64,000 bases of DNA from G965215045 sp965215045. GTDB taxonomy: Bacteria > Pseudomonadota > Gammaproteobacteria > JABABF01. Shown here piece by piece: positions 44,301 to 51,517 of this stretch; position 1 is the first letter of the stretch; the number at the start of each line of letters is the position of its first letter. A program made the translations under genes and the position numbers. The notes beneath the pieces are model-generated. The model was not told the DNA's origin and made no database searches. It saw only the letters and a list, made by a program, of their open reading frames with translations. The DNA lies in contig OZ244031.1 of assembly GCA_965215045.1 (NCBI GenBank), forward strand, positions 186,001 to 250,000, given 5' to 3'.

Positions 44301-45049
44301 GTCTCGTCCACCGTCTCCCCCGACCTGCCGGGCAGAGGTGCAGCCCGCACCGTGGCCTCGACCGTGCTGGGTGCCGGCGCGTGCAGACGCAGCTCGTATT
44401 CCACGGTCCCTCCCTGCTCGATCGACCCGGAAGACGACACGCGAGTCAATTCCAGGATGTAGCCATTGCGCGGAATGATTACGAACAGGACCCGGGAAGT
44501 CGGTGTTGTAACCCCGGAACGCAGGGGTTGCAAGTCGGGCTGCAGTGAGATTTTCACTGTCTTGCGCGGCTCCGGTGTGAAGTCCTGGCAGGCGATGACT
44601 CTCACTTTCCGCACGGCATCCCGCGCCGTCAACTCCACCGGACTGTCGGGGGGCGTGAACCGCACTTCGGCCCCGGGAAAACATGTATTGAACAGGGAGT
44701 CGAGCGTGATACTCACTTCCAGGGTTTCATCGGCCAGCAGTTGGGTGGCGCGCAGCTGCAGCTCGGTATCCTGCCCCTCCTGCAAGATGTCCTGCTCCAG
44801 TGTCAGCTCCAGGCCGACCCGCCGTGAAGCCGGCATCTCTCCACCCTCCTGGTGCAGGGCCTGTGGCCCTGCCGACGCATCCCCGCCCTCTTCTCCACCC
44901 TCCTGGTGCAGGGCCTGTGGTTCTACCTGCATCTCCCCGCCCACCGCCGGCACCGGGCTCACCAGGTACAGCGGTGCTGCCCAGAGCAGGCACAACAGTG
45001 CGATAGCACCGGCGGCGGAACTGTGCATCGTGCCTTGTATGCGTTGCAT
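38387..45049 (-). CDS. Giant secreted repeat protein with GlyGly-CTERM-type sorting signal (choice-of-anchor U domain)
   Basis: 2220 residues from ATG 45049, chosen for its GGGAGAA ribosome-binding site and the signal peptide GAIALLCLLWAAPLYLV. The body alternates two module types. Type A is Calx-beta-like (EGQTATLAVS, then PEPRETVELTL). Type B starts with IPRNGY and contains APAP and GDQ. IPRN(G/D)Y occurs five times, about 650-780 bases apart. After a sixth, unpaired A module come an FN3-like domain (about 1375-1490), a calcium-type TSP3 repeat (DHDGDGLNNVLE, about 1524-1570), a long unrecognised region, and a choice-of-anchor U domain (ECPAPGAAAYD, VQLTITDNGPNDA). The tail is proline/alanine linker, nine glycines, one membrane helix and RRRR. 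That is a GlyGly-CTERM signal, cut by rhombosortase in type II secreting bacteria. An adhesin or matrix role is inferred. Confidence 0.85.
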   Translation of the reverse strand: MQRIQGTMHSSAAGAIALLCLLWAAPLYLVSPVPAVGGEMQVEPQALHQEGGEEGGDASAGPQALHQEGGEMPASRRVGLELTLEQDILQEGQDTELQLRATQLLADETLEVSITLDSLFNTCFPGAEVRFTPPDSPVELTARDAVRKVRVIACQDFTPEPRKTVKISLQPDLQPLRSGVTTPTSRVLFVIIPRNGYILELTRVSSSGSIEQGGTVEYELRLHAPAPSTVEATVRAAPLPGRSGETVDETALIRPGATTARLSITFAQPGFYGIRVAEARFTRTEPGDQPGPDTLQVDEIQAVSAPPGAEPPPEPPSLGPPFPGTPPPGTPFFPTQPPPPPRLVSFTVSPPRLDEAGEAVDRSQLSVSAADLVQGSPLVVFLSSDHPEDVRFSTNRLVLSAASRTGRAELLLIPDREAEPREVVQLTARAAGAGMLTESLFIPRNGYSSAMSLEPQPALAGAPVLVKVSLNAPAPEEARFGVQVLRGPGRVEVLLEDFRIPVGMSSGSVSIRLAAGEYEVVLVYARFVEQAGPGDQLNLLELPPPMAEVMPPPMEEMLPLSRSRSLRVNRRSIQGDAALQTPSLETGRTMSLVSGQTAILAEGQTATLAVSTPQLLEGETLAVRITVDRPGNECADGADVFFTPGRMLTLKAPDTDLEVKVRACRDFLPEPRETVELTLQFELQPGGHGVSVPPNQFWHLVIPRNDYVLELHRQSPFGPIGQGESVEYELGLNAPAPSTVETTVRMAPLPGSTGEAVVKEVLILPGATTADFSITFAQSGLYGVGITDSRFTHTEPGDQSGPGFLRVSAVQEVSAAPDGSPPPAPSEPPRLVSFTVSPSRLDEVGEAVDRSQLSVSAVNLVAGSPLVVFLSSDHPEDVEFSTNRLVLSAASRTGRAELLLIPDREAEPREVVQLTARTADAGMLTENVFIPRNGYSSRMSLEQPLLRAGAPARVQVSLNGPAPARARFGVQVLREPGAVAVSLQDIYIPVGMSTSSAGILLPAGRYQLVLAYARFTQQSGPGDQVELRTQPPPRAQLQVEPRRIELRAELETQTLAEGATAPLRVSASGLDGLTGFRLRIDSDSAADLQFSPDTVQLAATARTMTVSVRALRDNRPELREAWSIRVDHADPLAADVEVQAAQLMVSIPRNGYRVQSLGIISRGIVGYPVQIEALLNAPAPVGVELQAQVNCVPGTGCSAVTQDFDIPVDEDTGRFELTLQEPGSWQLRLLRAEFSGPSAPGDQTGLLADAPPAPLQFQLGPRPISLQAELDRTGLREGETAELEIRALGLLGEDILRLAIADNPAGELRFSTRRVTLHAAAPTMTVTVAVPPNLAAPARTEVMITVRTRGTPSPRLELVPGAVQFALEVLRNRVPPTLPAPGLRGTAPGAYTLQLSWPRARDRVFPGDVPAPLTSARAYTLLYREALGPGCPAFSPGSYRLTATVMPGAGSGFMATLEPVRANTRYCFVLQITDDGGNITRTPVLELQTPEYDPGADNGGIDALPDDLEAVCGTRCTAVTEPSADHDGDGLNNVLEAYLQTADDTDAYHSGDGDDIPDIVELYYAARHEDSLGNAVLTTISCDAGAWLSRLSSCAEYRDALEDMLLHIVMNAGGVGVYRGGASGLVDDTPGGANRVDEHTRLGAGTHWLSSPDTGRVVRLQLKPLLSSRASGAVIVPAGEVAEARTVTYSVSVLLQGPLPLGGSRTVAGSICRRPASPDFSLRTGLPVQTCPDGFASFSLSTDAPLHDLAPLSWQVTEEDRDKQLQLELRVSAGTDRVSMHSFATGNTLPALEAVLLFPASSSPAAGVRQMLVAYLVDSRDQRVGSADNGEPWRLQTEPPEAIDDIRLIDIEGVNTAGATRRQTRTVTASAGQIVLPARSLDGFSDSLVRLDFYSEELTNPCGVCSTSQAAFLGQVSFLVGTEDRDGNLRPDLEETGGAAPASATGEKGLPYSPAGAPEREYYLRATLGLRLGVIAALEELGLPPSQLQLQIPDELQPIDEVVLDFETFCTEDPDCLQAGEPTRLVFELRSRIPAAARYYKRRAGTGHWCQLVAQYDSTPPLPASDACTEPHREGIMDGLAFAAPDSDSGECPAPGAAAYDIADSPGAQRLGPWLDIPLANDRCVQLTITDNGPNDAKLLSGVIADPGFLAVGAPANPALPPVSSPPPAPAPTPAPAPAPAPVTSGGGGGGGGGSADWPLLLLLGAVLWFCRRRRSLFPL
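42245..44030 (-). repeat. Near-identical internal duplication in the giant gene, 1464 bp apart
   Basis: Segments about 43710-44030 and 42245-42565 match base for base over long runs, for example CCGGATGATCGCTGGAAAGG at both 43889 and 42425. They encode the A module PRLVSFTVSP...RTGRAELLLIPDREAEPREVVQL and the following IPRNGYSS. Protein identity is about 88 percent by eye. This marks a recent unit duplication within the older five-fold repeat. Confidence 0.88.
44838..44920 (-). repeat. 29-bp direct repeat near the giant protein's N-terminus
   Basis: Identical copies at 44838-44866 and 44892-44920, 54 bases apart, encode two PQALHQEGGE peptides just after the signal peptide. The spacing is a multiple of 3, so the frame is kept. 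Confidence 0.85.
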
Positions 45050-45340
45050 ACGCGCGTATTCTCCCTGGTTCACAAAAAATCCTGGCGAAAAAAGTGGAAA
45101 TTGCGCTGCCGTCGCAGCAGATAAGTGAATACGCTGGCAATAATCCAAGTCAAATTATCATACTCTTTTTTCTCTTTTTACGCTGCAGGACGATGTTTTT
45201 GTGGACCATCGTTGCAATCGAGGAGCATCTGCACAGGCGGTTTAAAATCGGAACGCTATAATTTTGTATCTGAGGGCATTGACCCGTTCGGGGCGCGACC
45301 TTCCCGGCGGCACGGCCCCGGGATCAAATCTGCCGATAAT
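45050..45340. other. Divergent intergenic region between the giant gene and gpmI
   Basis: 291 bases without a gene. For the giant gene (minus) TTGACT lies at 45153-45148 with only a poor -10 (TATTCA) 16 bases on; GATAAT at 45159-45154 is an alternative -10 with a leader of about 100 bases. A pyrimidine-rich run (about 45161-45185) sits near the middle. The gpmI -10 is listed separately. Confidence 0.5.
45257..45262 (+). promoter_or_regulatory. -10 element for gpmI
   Basis: A perfect TATAAT 79 bases before the gpmI ATG. No -35 of good match is seen at 16-18 bases upstream. A leader of about 70 bases would result. Confidence 0.45.
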
Positions 45341-46900
45341 ATGCAAGCACCACACCGACCGCTGATGCTGGTGATTCTCGATGGCTGGGGACACCGCGAA
45401 GAAAAAGAGCACAACGCGATCTACAGCGCGCGCACCCCACACTGGGATCGCCTGTGGAAGCATGCACCGCACACGCTGCTGGAGGCCTCGGGCGAGGCGG
45501 TGGGTCTGCCCGCCGGGCAGATGGGCAATTCCGAGGTCGGGCACACGGTCATCGGCGGCGGACGCATTGTCCTGCAGGACATCGCGCGCATCGATCGGGC
45601 CATCGAAGACGGCAGCTTCTTCGACAATGCCGCCTACCTGGGTGCCATCGATGCCGCTGTGCGCAAGCGGGCGACGGTCCATATCCTGGGCCTGCTCTCC
45701 CCGGGCGGGGTGCACAGCCACCAGCGCCATATCGAGGCCGCATTGCGCCTGGCGGCAAAACGCGGTGCGGTGCGTATCTGCCTGCACGCTTTCCTGGACG
45801 GCCGGGATACCCCGCCGCGCAGTGCGCGGGAGTCGCTGGCCGCCTCTGCCGCCCTGTGTGCCGAACTGGAGACCGCCGCAACCCGGGCACACATCGCATC
45901 GCTGTGCGGGCGCTATTATGCGATGGACCGGGATCGCCGCTGGGAGCGCACCCAAAAGGCCTGCCAACTGCTGAGCGAGGGCACGGCGGAATTTCACGCC
46001 GCCGACGCCTTGCAGGCCTTGCAGGCGGCCTACGAACGCGGCGAGAGCGATGAATTCGTGCAGCCGACCCTGGTGGGCCCCGCCGAGCCGGCGGTGATCC
46101 GCGACGGGGACGCTGTACTGTGCATGAACTTTCGCCCCGACCGGATGCGCCAGTTGTGCCGCGCCCTGTTACACGAGGAGTTCACCGACTTCCCGCGCCC
46201 CGTGCACCCGCACATCGAGCGCGACTCTTTCGTCTGTACCACGCGCTATGCCGAAGACCTGGAGACGGCCTGCGCCTTCCCGCGGCAGCCGCTGCGAAAT
46301 ACCCTGGGAGAGATCGTGGCAAACCGCGGAATGCGACAATTGCGCATGGCGGAGACTGAGAAGTATGCCCACGTCAGTTTCTTTTTCAGCGGCGGGCGGG
46401 AAGAGTGTTTCCCCGGGGAGACGCGCAAGACAGTACCCTCCCCCCGGGTCGCCACTTATGACCTGCAGCCGGAGATGAGCGCCCCGGAACTCAGTGCCGG
46501 GCTGGTCGAAGCGATCCGCTCTGGCGAGTACGAGCTGATCGTATGCAATTACGCCAACGGCGACATGGTGGGACACACCGGTGTGTTTGCCGCCGCGGTC
46601 AAGGCCGTGGAGGCCGTGGATCACAGCCTGGGACAACTGCTTGCGGCACTCGATGCGGCCGGCGGCGAGTGCCTGATCACCGCGGACCACGGCAACTGCG
46701 AGATGATGGATAACCCGGATACGCAGCAGGCGCACACTGCTCACACCTGCCAGCAGGTACCGCTGGTCTACGCCGGTGCCCGCAAGCCGCGCTTCATCTC
46801 CCAGGGCAGCCTGGCGGATATTGCGCCGACCATGCTGCGCCTGCTGGGCATGGAAATTCCCGCCGAGATGAACGGCAAACCCCTGCTGGAACTGCCTTGA
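45341..46900 (+). CDS. gpmI: Cofactor-independent phosphoglycerate mutase
   Basis: 519 residues from ATG 45341 (MQAPHRPLMLVILDGWGHRE); the frame is open further upstream but lacks homology. The phosphatase-type metal site includes DGWG, the catalytic serine in GNSEVGH, and TADHGNCEMM near the end. Inserted-domain motifs HIASLCGRYYAMDRDRRWER and MNFRPDRMRQL are standard. It interconverts 3- and 2-phosphoglycerate using two manganese ions. It overlaps the EnvC-like gene by 4 bases (TTGA), the same pairing found in many gammaproteobacteria. Confidence 0.98.
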   Translation: MQAPHRPLMLVILDGWGHREEKEHNAIYSARTPHWDRLWKHAPHTLLEASGEAVGLPAGQMGNSEVGHTVIGGGRIVLQDIARIDRAIEDGSFFDNAAYLGAIDAAVRKRATVHILGLLSPGGVHSHQRHIEAALRLAAKRGAVRICLHAFLDGRDTPPRSARESLAASAALCAELETAATRAHIASLCGRYYAMDRDRRWERTQKACQLLSEGTAEFHAADALQALQAAYERGESDEFVQPTLVGPAEPAVIRDGDAVLCMNFRPDRMRQLCRALLHEEFTDFPRPVHPHIERDSFVCTTRYAEDLETACAFPRQPLRNTLGEIVANRGMRQLRMAETEKYAHVSFFFSGGREECFPGETRKTVPSPRVATYDLQPEMSAPELSAGLVEAIRSGEYELIVCNYANGDMVGHTGVFAAAVKAVEAVDHSLGQLLAALDAAGGECLITADHGNCEMMDNPDTQQAHTAHTCQQVPLVYAGARKPRFISQGSLADIAPTMLRLLGMEIPAEMNGKPLLELP

Positions 46901-48003
46901 AAGAACGCCCGGCATCTCCCTGGGGCGCAGCCGGCAGACTGTGCCTGTTTGCGTTCTGTCTGCTGTCGGCGAACCCCGCTGCCGTGGCGGCTACAGAGGG
47001 CTGCACTGCTATAGAGAGCCTGCGCCAGAGTCTCAGTGAACAGAAGCGGGACCGGGACGGGGTGCAACGCGACCTGCAGCGCATCGCCGACGATATTCGC
47101 GAGACCCGGCAGGACATCGGTGAATTGCAGACCCGCATCTCCACCACCGAGGGACGCCTGCAGGCATTGCGCGACAGCAATGCACCGCTCAGGGAGCGTT
47201 TCAATACCGAGAGCGGAAAGATCGCCGAACTGCTGCGCCTGGGCCAGCGACTGGGGCCCAGCGAGGGCCTGCAGTTGCTGCTGCGCTCCGAAAAACCGGA
47301 GATGCTGGTACGCCTGCGCGGTTACCGGGACTACCTGCACCATGCCCGCGAACAACAATTGGGGCAATACCGGCAGACCTTCAGGAAATTCCTGCAAGCA
47401 GAAGAACAGCAGCAGTCGCTGGTGCGGGACATGCACCGCCAGCGCCAAGAACTGCAACAGCGGCAGGCGGAGTTGCAGGGCTATCGCAGCGAGCAGGGTG
47501 AAGCCCTGCAGGCGTACGAGGGGGCGATTTTCGAGCTCTCCCAAAAACTGGAGCAACTCCTGCAAACCATCGATTGCGAGGGGCGCAAAACTTTTTTCGG
47601 TGCCACGCCTTTCGGGGAGATGCGGGGACGCCTGGCACTGCCCGTGCAGGGCGGCGTGGCCAATCGCTTCGGCGAGCCGCGCCTGGGCGGACGCCTGCGC
47701 TGGCAGGGCATCCGGCTGCGCACCACACCCGGGGCCCCGGTGCGCGCCGTGCACGATGGCAAGGTGATCTTTGCCGATTGGTTTGGCGACTTCTTCGGCC
47801 TGTTATTAATCCTGGACCACGGCGGGGATTACATGAGCCTGTACGCCAACAACCAGGACCTGCTGCACCCGCTGGGTGCCCGGGTGCGGGGCGGGGAGAC
47901 CGTCTCCACCGCCGGGCCCGGCGGCAACTCGGAGGATGACGGGGTGTACTTTGAATTGCGCCACAAGGGCCGGCCGATTAACCCGGCGGCCTGGTGGAGA
48001 TAG
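46897..48003 (+). CDS. EnvC-like murein hydrolase activator (degenerate LytM domain)
   Basis: 368 residues, starting at TTG 46897 inside the gpmI stop. A signal peptide (GRLCLFAFCLLSANPAAVAA) is followed by a coiled coil (about 40-215, rich in Q, E and R) and a C-terminal LytM/M23 domain (LALPVQGGVANRFGEPR...YFELRHKGRPINPAAWW). Catalytic zinc ligands are missing: the usual HxGxD reads RWQGIRL, and the later HxH is not evident (SLYANN). That is normal for EnvC, which activates AmiA/AmiB amidases at the septum rather than cutting murein. It is periplasmic, probably recruited by FtsEX. Confidence 0.85.
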   Translation: MKERPASPWGAAGRLCLFAFCLLSANPAAVAATEGCTAIESLRQSLSEQKRDRDGVQRDLQRIADDIRETRQDIGELQTRISTTEGRLQALRDSNAPLRERFNTESGKIAELLRLGQRLGPSEGLQLLLRSEKPEMLVRLRGYRDYLHHAREQQLGQYRQTFRKFLQAEEQQQSLVRDMHRQRQELQQRQAELQGYRSEQGEALQAYEGAIFELSQKLEQLLQTIDCEGRKTFFGATPFGEMRGRLALPVQGGVANRFGEPRLGGRLRWQGIRLRTTPGAPVRAVHDGKVIFADWFGDFFGLLLILDHGGDYMSLYANNQDLLHPLGARVRGGETVSTAGPGGNSEDDGVYFELRHKGRPINPAAWWR

Positions 48004-48036
48004 AAGCCCCGCCCGGCTGCCGGCGATGCACCCGCT

Positions 48037-48627
48037 TCAGTGACGCAGGAAGAAATACCAGCTCAGCAATGCGGCCAGTGCCGCCAGCGTGATCCAGTTG
48101 AGCGCGCTGACCCAGCGGCGCAACAGGTGGCGGGCCCGGGTGCCGAAGAAATAAGAGATCAGCGCCACCAGCAGGAAACGCGAGCCGCGCCCCAGCAGCG
48201 AGGCGATGACCAGGGCCGGCAGGGAGGCGTGGGCCACGCCCGCGGCGATGACGAAAAACTTGTACGGCAGCGGGGTAAAGCCGGCCACCAGGATGATCCA
48301 CAAGCCCCACCGGGCATACAAATCCTCGGCGCGTAAAAACGCGTCATTCCAGGAGGGGAAACGCAACAGCAGGGGTTCGATGAGCTCGAAGAACAGCAGC
48401 CCCAGCATGTAGCCCGACACCCCGCCCAACACCGAACCCGTCGTGCACAGCAGCGTGTAATACAGCCAGCGCCGGGGACGCGCCAGCACCATCGGTGCCA
48501 GCAGCGCATCCGGCGGGACGGGCAGAAACACCGCCTCGGTCAACGCCACTAAGAACAGCCACAGCTGGGCGTGACGGTGGGCGGAGAGGCGCACCAGTCT
48601 GCGGTAAAAATTTTCGCCTGCCGCCAT
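48037..48627 (-). CDS. YqaA/DedA-family membrane protein
   Basis: 196 residues, about five membrane helices, with EAVFLPVPPDALLAPMVLA near the N-terminus and GFTPLPYKFFVIAAGVA, the signature of the SNARE-associated/DedA superfamily, YqaA branch. The family supports lipid carrier recycling and membrane homeostasis; this branch's substrate is not established. It is convergent with the EnvC-like gene (33 bases) and lies just after the broken lpd copy. Confidence 0.88.
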   Translation of the reverse strand: MAAGENFYRRLVRLSAHRHAQLWLFLVALTEAVFLPVPPDALLAPMVLARPRRWLYYTLLCTTGSVLGGVSGYMLGLLFFELIEPLLLRFPSWNDAFLRAEDLYARWGLWIILVAGFTPLPYKFFVIAAGVAHASLPALVIASLLGRGSRFLLVALISYFFGTRARHLLRRWVSALNWITLAALAALLSWYFFLRH

Positions 48628-48670
48628 GGGTTCAGGGCTTTGCCCGAAAAGTCATCAAAAAGTTGTGACC

Positions 48671-48791
48671 GCGGGCAGTTTTCTCGCGCGCGATATGCGA
48701 TGTGAATGGCGAATGGCACACCCGGCGACCGCCGGTGCGGCCTCGGGCAGTGCCTTTAGAAAACGCGGGATGGGCGAACACGACCGGTGCC
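48671..48791 (-). pseudogene. Broken duplicate of the 3' end of lpdA
   Basis: On the minus strand this 121-base stretch repeats the last 106 bases of the lpdA coding sequence (48807-48912): both contain GTGTTCGCCCATCCC and GCACTGC(C/A)CGAGGCCGCAC-type runs. It then diverges by small insertions and substitutions that shift the frame (VFAHPAFSKG instead of VFAHPTFSEA). It lies directly after the lpdA stop, so it is a tandem partial duplication left as a remnant, probably transcribed but not translated usefully. Confidence 0.8.
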
Positions 48792-48794
48792 TGC

Positions 48795-50234
48795 TCAGCT
48801 GCCCTTGCGGGCGGTTCTCTTGCGGGCGATGTGAATAGCACGCCCGTCGACCGCCAGTGCGGCCTCGTGCAGTGCCTCCGAAAACGTGGGATGGGCGAAC
48901 ACGGTCAGTGCCAGGTCTTCGGCACTGGCACTGAATTCCATGGCGATCACGGCCTGCTGTACCAGCTCAGAGGCACCGTGCCCGACCACGTGACAGCTGA
49001 GCAAGCGGTCGCTCCCGGCGTCGGCGGCCAGTTCCACCACGCCCTCACTCTCACCGGCGGCCAGGGCGCGGCCGCTGGCGGCGAAGGGAAATTCTCCCCG
49101 CTTGCACTCCACGCCCTGCTCCTGCAGGCTTTCGATGGCGGGCCCCACCCAGGCGAGCTCAGGATGCGTGTAGATGACCGAGGGGATGCAATCGTAGTTG
49201 ATCCTGGTTTTTTTGCCGGCGATGCGTTCGACCACCATCATCCCCTCCTCCGAGGACTTGTGCGCCAGCATGGGGCCGCGCACCACATCGCCGATCGCAT
49301 GAACATTCTCGGCATCGGTGCGGCAATACTCGTCGACCCGGATCATGCCGTTTTCCTCCAGCTGCACGCCGCAGCCTTCGGCCAGCAGGTCTTCCGTGGC
49401 CGGGCGGCGACCCACTGCGACCACGAGGTAATCGAAGCGCTCGGACTGGCTGCCCGCGGCATCGCTGAAATTCACTGTTACGCCCCGGCCCTTGCTCTCT
49501 GCGCCCTCCACCCGGGCACCCAGGCGAATGTCCAGTCCCTGGGCGCGCAGGATCTTCTCCGTCTCCCGCGCCACGCGCCGGCTGAGCTCCGGCAGGAAAG
49601 TCTCCAATGCCTCCAGCAGTACCACTTCGGTGCCCAGGCGGGACCAGACGCTGCCCAGTTCCAGGCCGATCACGCCGGCACCGATCACGCCCAGGCGCTT
49701 GGGAAGCTTGTCCAGGGACAAGGCACCGGTGGAGTCGAGCACGCGCTTGCCGTCCACGGGAGCGATCGGCAATTCCATCGGCACGGAGCCGCAGGCCAGG
49801 ATCACGTGCTCGGCCTGCAGGGTGCGCTGCTGTCCGCCGTGCTGCACTTGGACGCGACGCTGCGGCAACAATTGCGCCCGGCCCGGCAGCACTTCGACGC
49901 CGGCGGCCCGCAACAGGCCGGTCACGCCCTGGCCCAGCCTCTGCACTACCTGGTTCTTGCGCTGCATCATGGTCGAAAGGTCCAGTGCCAGTTCCCCGAC
50001 CTGGATGCCGTGTTCGGCCGCCTGATGTTGCGCCGACGCAAAACGCTGGGAACTGTCGAGCAGGGCCTTGGAGGGAATACAGCCCACGTTAAGACAGGTC
50101 CCGCCCGGCACCACGGTGCCCTCGTCTGCACCGCGACTCTCGATGCAGGCCACGCTCATGCCCAGTTGGGCGGCGCGGATGGCGGCGACATAGCCGCCGG
50201 GCCCCGCGCCGATGACCAGGAGTTGATAATCCAT
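48795..50234 (-). CDS. lpdA: Dihydrolipoyl dehydrogenase (E3)
   Basis: 479 residues: FAD loop VIGAGPGGYVAAIRAAQLG, redox disulfide GGTCLNVGCIPSKAL, NAD loop GAGVIGLELGSVWSRLG, and the C-terminal VFAHPTFSEALHEAAL with the catalytic His-Pro. It reoxidises lipoamide for 2-oxoglutarate dehydrogenase, whose E1 and E2 lie just upstream, and possibly for other complexes. It starts two bases after sucB. A copy of its 3' end follows the stop. Confidence 0.97.
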   Translation of the reverse strand: MDYQLLVIGAGPGGYVAAIRAAQLGMSVACIESRGADEGTVVPGGTCLNVGCIPSKALLDSSQRFASAQHQAAEHGIQVGELALDLSTMMQRKNQVVQRLGQGVTGLLRAAGVEVLPGRAQLLPQRRVQVQHGGQQRTLQAEHVILACGSVPMELPIAPVDGKRVLDSTGALSLDKLPKRLGVIGAGVIGLELGSVWSRLGTEVVLLEALETFLPELSRRVARETEKILRAQGLDIRLGARVEGAESKGRGVTVNFSDAAGSQSERFDYLVVAVGRRPATEDLLAEGCGVQLEENGMIRVDEYCRTDAENVHAIGDVVRGPMLAHKSSEEGMMVVERIAGKKTRINYDCIPSVIYTHPELAWVGPAIESLQEQGVECKRGEFPFAASGRALAAGESEGVVELAADAGSDRLLSCHVVGHGASELVQQAVIAMEFSASAEDLALTVFAHPTFSEALHEAALAVDGRAIHIARKRTARKGS

Positions 50235-50236
50235 GC

Positions 50237-51517
50237 TCAGCTCTCCTGCCCGCCGAACTGGAGATCGGGCAACAACAGCGCGGGCTGCTCTACCAGTTTC
50301 CTGATCTCCGCCAGGAATAACACCGCCTCGCGTCCGTCCACCAGGCAGTGGTCGTAGCTCAGTGCCAGGTTCATCATCGGGCGCAGCTGCACTTGGCCGG
50401 CGACCGCCACCGGGCGCTCGACGATGGCGTGCATACCCAGGATGCCGACCTGCGGCGGGTTCAGAACCGGGGTTGACGACAGGGAGCCGAATATACCGCC
50501 GTTGGTGATGGTGAAAGTGCCGCCCCGAATTTCTTCCAGCTCCAGCTTGCCTTCCCGGGCACGCGCGGCGTAGTCGACGATCTGGCGTTCGATGCGGGCA
50601 AAACTCATGTGGTCGGCGTCGTGCAGGATCGGCACGACCAGGCCCCGCTCGGTGGAGACGGCGACCCCGATGTCAAAAAAGCCGTGGTAGACCACCTCGT
50701 CGCCATCGCGCGAGGCATTGAGCACCGGGAACTTCTGCAGTGCGGCGATGCTGGCGCGCACGAAAAAAGACATGATGCCCAGCTTGACACCGTGTTGCTG
50801 CTGAAAGAGCTCGCCGCTGGCGCGGCGCAATTCCTGTACCGCGCTCATATCCACCTCGTTGAAGGTGGTGAGCATCGCGGTGTCGCGGCTCACCGCCAGC
50901 AGTCGTTCGGCGATGCGCGCACGCAGGCGGCTCATCGGCACGCGCTTTTGCGGGCGCTGTTCTTCTGCCGCGGGCTGTTTTTCTGCAGCCGCCGGCGGCA
51001 CAGCGGACGGCGACGGTTCTGCGGCCGCTGTTTCCGCCGCACCCTGTTGTGCCTCGATGTGGCGCAGCACATCGGCCTTGGTCAGACGTCCGCCGCGCCC
51101 GCTGCCTTGGATCTGCGCCGCCTCCAGGCCGTGTTCTTCCAGCAACCTCCGGGCGGCGGCACTGGCCGGCCCCGCCGCTGTGGCGGGGGCGGGTTCCATT
51201 GTGTCCGCGGGTGCGCCAGACGCCGCCGGGGCTTCCGCACCCTGCGATGCCGGTACAGGTTCCGGGACCTCGGCGTGCGGCGTGCAACGCCCGATCAGCT
51301 GCCCCCCATGCACCGTCTCCCCCACCGGGCACAGGATCTCCTCCAGGCGGCCGTCGACCACGGCCCGCACTTCCAGCACCACCTTGTCGGTCTCGATGTC
51401 CACCAGCAGCTGGTCGCGGCGAAAGTTATCGCCGACCGCGCAATGCCAGACCGCGATGGAACCCTCCAGCACCGACTCGGGAAACTCCGGCGCGCAGATC
51501 TCGAGCTCGCCGCTCAT
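50237..51517 (-). CDS. sucB: Dihydrolipoyllysine succinyltransferase (E2 of 2-oxoglutarate dehydrogenase)
   Basis: 426 residues from ATG 51517. Lipoyl domain with the lipoylated lysine in DIETDKVVLEV (about 42-52), an alanine/proline hinge, the E3-binding domain (AAARRLLEEHGLEAAQIQGSGRGGRLTKADVL, about 115-150) and the catalytic core ending with DHCLVDGREAV. The catalytic histidine is in the last motif. The ATG overlaps the sucA stop by 4 bases. Confidence 0.97.
   Translation of the reverse strand: MSGELEICAPEFPESVLEGSIAVWHCAVGDNFRRDQLLVDIETDKVVLEVRAVVDGRLEEILCPVGETVHGGQLIGRCTPHAEVPEPVPASQGAEAPAASGAPADTMEPAPATAAGPASAAARRLLEEHGLEAAQIQGSGRGGRLTKADVLRHIEAQQGAAETAAAEPSPSAVPPAAAEKQPAAEEQRPQKRVPMSRLRARIAERLLAVSRDTAMLTTFNEVDMSAVQELRRASGELFQQQHGVKLGIMSFFVRASIAALQKFPVLNASRDGDEVVYHGFFDIGVAVSTERGLVVPILHDADHMSFARIERQIVDYAARAREGKLELEEIRGGTFTITNGGIFGSLSSTPVLNPPQVGILGMHAIVERPVAVAGQVQLRPMMNLALSYDHCLVDGREAVLFLAEIRKLVEQPALLLPDLQFGGQES

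Noticed and set aside
46897..48003. Active M23 endopeptidase
   Set aside because: The HxxxD and HxH zinc ligands are not visible in the LytM domain, and the coiled coil plus gpmI linkage match EnvC.
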